From a virus: 22,919 nt of DNA. The stretch lies in IMG/VR virus record IMGVR_UViG_3300008448_000697, positions 1 through 22,919 of that record, one strand, 5' to 3'. A program made the translations under genes and the position numbers. The notes beneath the pieces were generated by a model. The model made no database searches. It had not been told where the DNA came from and was given only the letters and a program-made list of their open reading frames with translations. Positions 20,580 through 22,919 of the stretch are shown here, piece after piece; within the stretch, counting starts at the first letter, position 1; each line of letters opens with the position of its first letter.

Positions 20580-22075
20580 ACATCACCAAAGTTTTCGGCC
20601 CACCCGGCTCTGGCAAGACGACGTTCCTCCTGAGCATCGTTGAGCAAGAGCTGGAGAGTGGCGTGCACCCGATGAAGATCGGCTACTTTGCCTTCACCAA
20701 GAAGGCCGCTACCGAGGCCCGTGATCGGGCGATCCAAAAGTTTCCAAACCTCAACCACGAGACTGACTTCCCGTTCTTTCGCACCCTGCACAGCCTGGCT
20801 TATCGGTGCCTTGGCATCAGCACCAAAGACATGATGTCGCCCGACCACTACAAAGAGTTTGCCAAAGAGGCAGGCATTGAGCTGGCCATTGAGAACGGGG
20901 ACGAAGAGTTTGCGGTCAAGGTGGATCACCCTATCCTCAATGAGATCAACATCGCCCGCATCCGGGGCATGGACCTGCGCACGCACTACAACAACTCCAA
21001 GATGGACATCGAGTGGTTTCACTTTGAGTATGTCGAGCGGGCCTACCGTCACTACAAGACGTCCCGCAACCTGCTGGACTTCACCGACCTTTTGGAATAC
21101 GTGCTGCTTGAACCAGAGCGCCTGCCAAAGCTCGAAGCATTGATCATTGACGAGGCGCAAGACCTCTCACGCTTGCAATGGAGGCTGGTCGAGCAACTTG
21201 CGTTGCGCGCCCAGCGCTGCTTTTTGGCAGGCGACGATGACCAGGCTGTTTACACTTGGGCTGGAGCCGACGTCGCAAGCTTCCTGGGGTTTACAGGTGA
21301 TGTCAAAGTCCTTGACCAGTCTTACCGAGTCCCCGCCAAAATCCACGCCTTAGCCAACCAGGTGGTGACGCGCATCAAGCATCGCCAGCCAAAGGTCTGG
21401 AAAGCCCGTGAAGAGACAGGCTCGATCAGCTATTACAACGACTTCAGCCAGGTCGACATCAGCCACGGCAACTGGCTCATCCTGGCCGCCGCAAACTACA
21501 TGCTCACGGACATGCACGACTGGATCAAGAGCCAAGGCCTGCTGTTCGAGCGCCACGGCCAACGCAGCGTCAGCGAGAGCATCCTCACCGCCGTGCTGGG
21601 CTGGGAGAAGCTGCGCAAGGGCGGCGAAGTGCCGTTCCCCGTGGTCAAGATGATCTACAAGTACATGGACGGCGACCACATCAAGCATGGCCACAAGATG
21701 CTGCGCACGGCGGACCCTGCAGGCATGTACACACTCCTTCTCCTGAAAGAAAAGCACGGACTTCTTGCAGAAGAAATCTGGCACAAGGTGCTGACTAAGA
21801 TCAGCGAGGACCGCCGGGACTATCTGATCTCGCTCTTGCGCCGCAACACGCGGCTCACGGGCCACGTGCCCATCAAGCTGTCCACGATCCACGGGGCCAA
21901 GGGCGGCGAGGCAGACAACGTGCTGCTGCTGTCGGACCTGTCGACCAAGTTCGCCAAGGACTATGACAAGAACTCAGACGACATCAACCGTCTGTTGTAC
22001 GTGGGCATCACCCGCGCTAAACAAACACTGCACATCGTGCTGCCAAAGAATGAACAGAAAGGCTTCAGACTATGA
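20576..22075 (+). CDS. UvrD/Rep-type superfamily 1 DNA helicase
   Basis: From the ATG at 20576 (GGAG five bases upstream, overlap with the previous TGA) the protein has 499 residues. It shows all SF1 motifs. Walker A is GPPGSGKT (8-15), motif Ia FAFTKKAATEA, Ib FRTLHSLAYR, II IIDEAQD (190-196) and III AGDDDQAVYTWAGAD (218-232). Motif IV is QSYRVP (248-253), V STIHGAKGGEADNVLLLSD (436-454) and VI LLYVGITRAK (473-482). It is a 3'-5' single-strand translocase by family. At about 500 residues it is shorter than bacterial UvrD, which fits trimmed phage versions. An in-frame earlier start at 20543 is rejected. It is coupled to the polymerase gene by ATGA, suggesting it unwinds DNA for the polymerase or restarts forks. 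Confidence 0.95.
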   Translation: MNITKVFGPPGSGKTTFLLSIVEQELESGVHPMKIGYFAFTKKAATEARDRAIQKFPNLNHETDFPFFRTLHSLAYRCLGISTKDMMSPDHYKEFAKEAGIELAIENGDEEFAVKVDHPILNEINIARIRGMDLRTHYNNSKMDIEWFHFEYVERAYRHYKTSRNLLDFTDLLEYVLLEPERLPKLEALIIDEAQDLSRLQWRLVEQLALRAQRCFLAGDDDQAVYTWAGADVASFLGFTGDVKVLDQSYRVPAKIHALANQVVTRIKHRQPKVWKAREETGSISYYNDFSQVDISHGNWLILAAANYMLTDMHDWIKSQGLLFERHGQRSVSESILTAVLGWEKLRKGGEVPFPVVKMIYKYMDGDHIKHGHKMLRTADPAGMYTLLLLKEKHGLLAEEIWHKVLTKISEDRRDYLISLLRRNTRLTGHVPIKLSTIHGAKGGEADNVLLLSDLSTKFAKDYDKNSDDINRLLYVGITRAKQTLHIVLPKNEQKGFRL

Positions 22076-22919
22076 AGCGCGACACCAAGACCATGTCCAT
22101 GTTCCCTCGGATTTCCGAGTGGCTCCCCCCACAAATTTTCCCTAACTTGAGCGAAGCAAAGGAGATTGCAATTGACCTGGAAACCTGTGATCCGAACATG
22201 GAGTCGCTTGGTCCTGGCTGGCCTCGCAACGACGGTTTTATCGTTGGGTACGCAATCGCTGTGGATGGCTGGGCTGGCTATTTTCCTGTTGCTCATGCTG
22301 GTGGTGGAAATCTTGATAAGCGTCTGGTGGAGCGGTGGGTCAAAGACGTCCTCGCCACCCCCGCCGACAAGATCATGCACAACGCCGCCTACGACCTCGG
22401 CTGGCTACGAGCCACCGGCTTCGAGGTGAACGGCACGATCTACGACACCATGCTTGCCGCGCCCTTGCTGGACGAGAACCGCTTTGCCTACAGCTTGAAC
22501 AGCCTGGGCTTTGATTACCTCAAGGAGATCAAGTCCGAGCAGGGCTTGAAAGAGTCCGCGTCCGACTTTGGTGTGCACCCCAAAAAGGAGCTGTGGAAGC
22601 TGCCTGCCATGCACGTGGGCGATTACGCCGAGCAGGACGCCGCGCTCACGCTCAAGCTCTGGCACCACTTCAAGGCCCTGCTGGCCCGCGATGAGGTCGA
22701 GTCCATCTTTGATCTCGAGACAGAGGTGCTGCCGGTGCTGGTGGACATCACGCTTAAGGGCATCAACTTTGACCGCGCCAAGTGCGAGGCGCACATGCGC
22801 GACATGCGCACCAAGGAAAAGGAAATCCTGCAGTACCTGAAGAGCCAAGCAGGCATGCAGGTGGACATCTGGGCTGCCCAGTCCATCGCCGCAGCCTTTG
22901 ACCGCATGGGCGTGCAGTA
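22072..22919 (+). CDS. polA-like: Family A DNA polymerase, N-terminal part with 3'-5' exonuclease (3' truncated by window)
   Basis: The start ATG overlaps the helicase stop (ATGA) and the frame remains open to the window end, showing 282 codons. The visible part is the proofreading exonuclease domain of Pol I-type enzymes. Exo I is AIDLET with D35 and E37, Exo II HNAAYDLGWL with N104 and D108, and Exo III YAEQDAALTLKL with Y185 and D189. The next stretch, with LETEVLPVLVDITLKGINFD, is the usual link into the polymerase thumb. All exonuclease residues are present, so proofreading should be active. There is no room for a 5'-3' exonuclease domain at the N-terminus, as in T7-type phage polymerases. 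The polymerase domain lies beyond the window. It is the main replicase candidate and is cotranscribed with primase and helicase. Confidence 0.96.
   Translation, partial: MKRDTKTMSMFPRISEWLPPQIFPNLSEAKEIAIDLETCDPNMESLGPGWPRNDGFIVGYAIAVDGWAGYFPVAHAGGGNLDKRLVERWVKDVLATPADKIMHNAAYDLGWLRATGFEVNGTIYDTMLAAPLLDENRFAYSLNSLGFDYLKEIKSEQGLKESASDFGVHPKKELWKLPAMHVGDYAEQDAALTLKLWHHFKALLARDEVESIFDLETEVLPVLVDITLKGINFDRAKCEAHMRDMRTKEKEILQYLKSQAGMQVDIWAAQSIAAAFDRMGVQ

Noticed and set aside
1-22919. Integrase, attachment site, insertion sequence, or diversity-generating retroelement
   Set aside because: No recombinase, transposase or reverse transcriptase motifs and no template/variable repeat pair were seen on either strand.

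Overview
The window is a gene-dense piece of a tailed-phage genome (Caudoviricetes). The closely packed genes, the small overlaps at most junctions, a lysis cassette, a run of very long low-complexity virion proteins and a phage-encoded replication module all point this way. By eye the base composition is moderately GC-rich, with CTG/CGC/AAG/GAC-rich codons, and Shine-Dalgarno sites are clear. A proteobacterial host, perhaps a freshwater Burkholderiales, fits, but that is inference. No integrase, repressor, terminase, portal or capsid gene is present, so lifestyle and exact lineage cannot be fixed. The large putative ejection proteins suggest a podovirus-like particle.

Layout. (1) 1-2500, plus strand: the end of an unrecognised Thr/Gly/Ser-rich protein, then a chain of genes joined by 1- or 4-base stop/start overlaps: a 32-aa membrane peptide, a coiled-coil tail-anchored protein, a 202-aa protein with one N-terminal membrane segment, a three-segment holin and a GH24 endolysin with an E-C-T catalytic triad. 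(2) 2548-5607, plus: a small basic protein, a 617-aa candidate tail hub/nozzle protein carrying an inserted beta module, and two beta-rich small structural proteins. (3) 5608-14836, plus: a promoter-like gap followed by four very large proteins (669, 628, 664 and 1060 aa) rich in Gly/Ala/Gln/Pro/Met, with membrane-active-looking segments. They are best read as internal virion (DNA-ejection) proteins. (4) 14787-16933, minus: a PD-(D/E)XK exonuclease and an SNF2-type helicase that overlap by 13 bases. The nuclease gene also overlaps the last ejection-protein gene tail-to-tail by 50 bases. (5) 16934-17017: a divergent control region with a perfect 10-base palindrome. (6) 17018-22919, plus: a 114-aa conserved unknown, a Gp157-like coiled-coil protein, a candidate single-strand DNA-binding protein, a structured intergenic stretch or tiny gene, an archaeo-eukaryotic-type (AEP) primase with a zinc-binding motif, an 80-aa conserved unknown, a UvrD/Rep-type helicase and a family A DNA polymerase cut off by the window end.

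How it fits together. Regions 4-6 form a DNA replication and processing set: primase, polymerase with proofreading, candidate SSB, two helicases and a RecB-like nuclease. It starts from one divergent promoter region, and no DnaB or DnaG homologue is visible. Regions 1-3 are late functions (virion and lysis) and run convergently into the minus-strand nuclease gene. The most unusual elements are the AEP/SNF2/PD-(D/E)XK replication module, the structured gap before the primase, a cationic amphipathic helix inside an ejection protein, and the uncharacterised membrane proteins packed against the holin and lysozyme.
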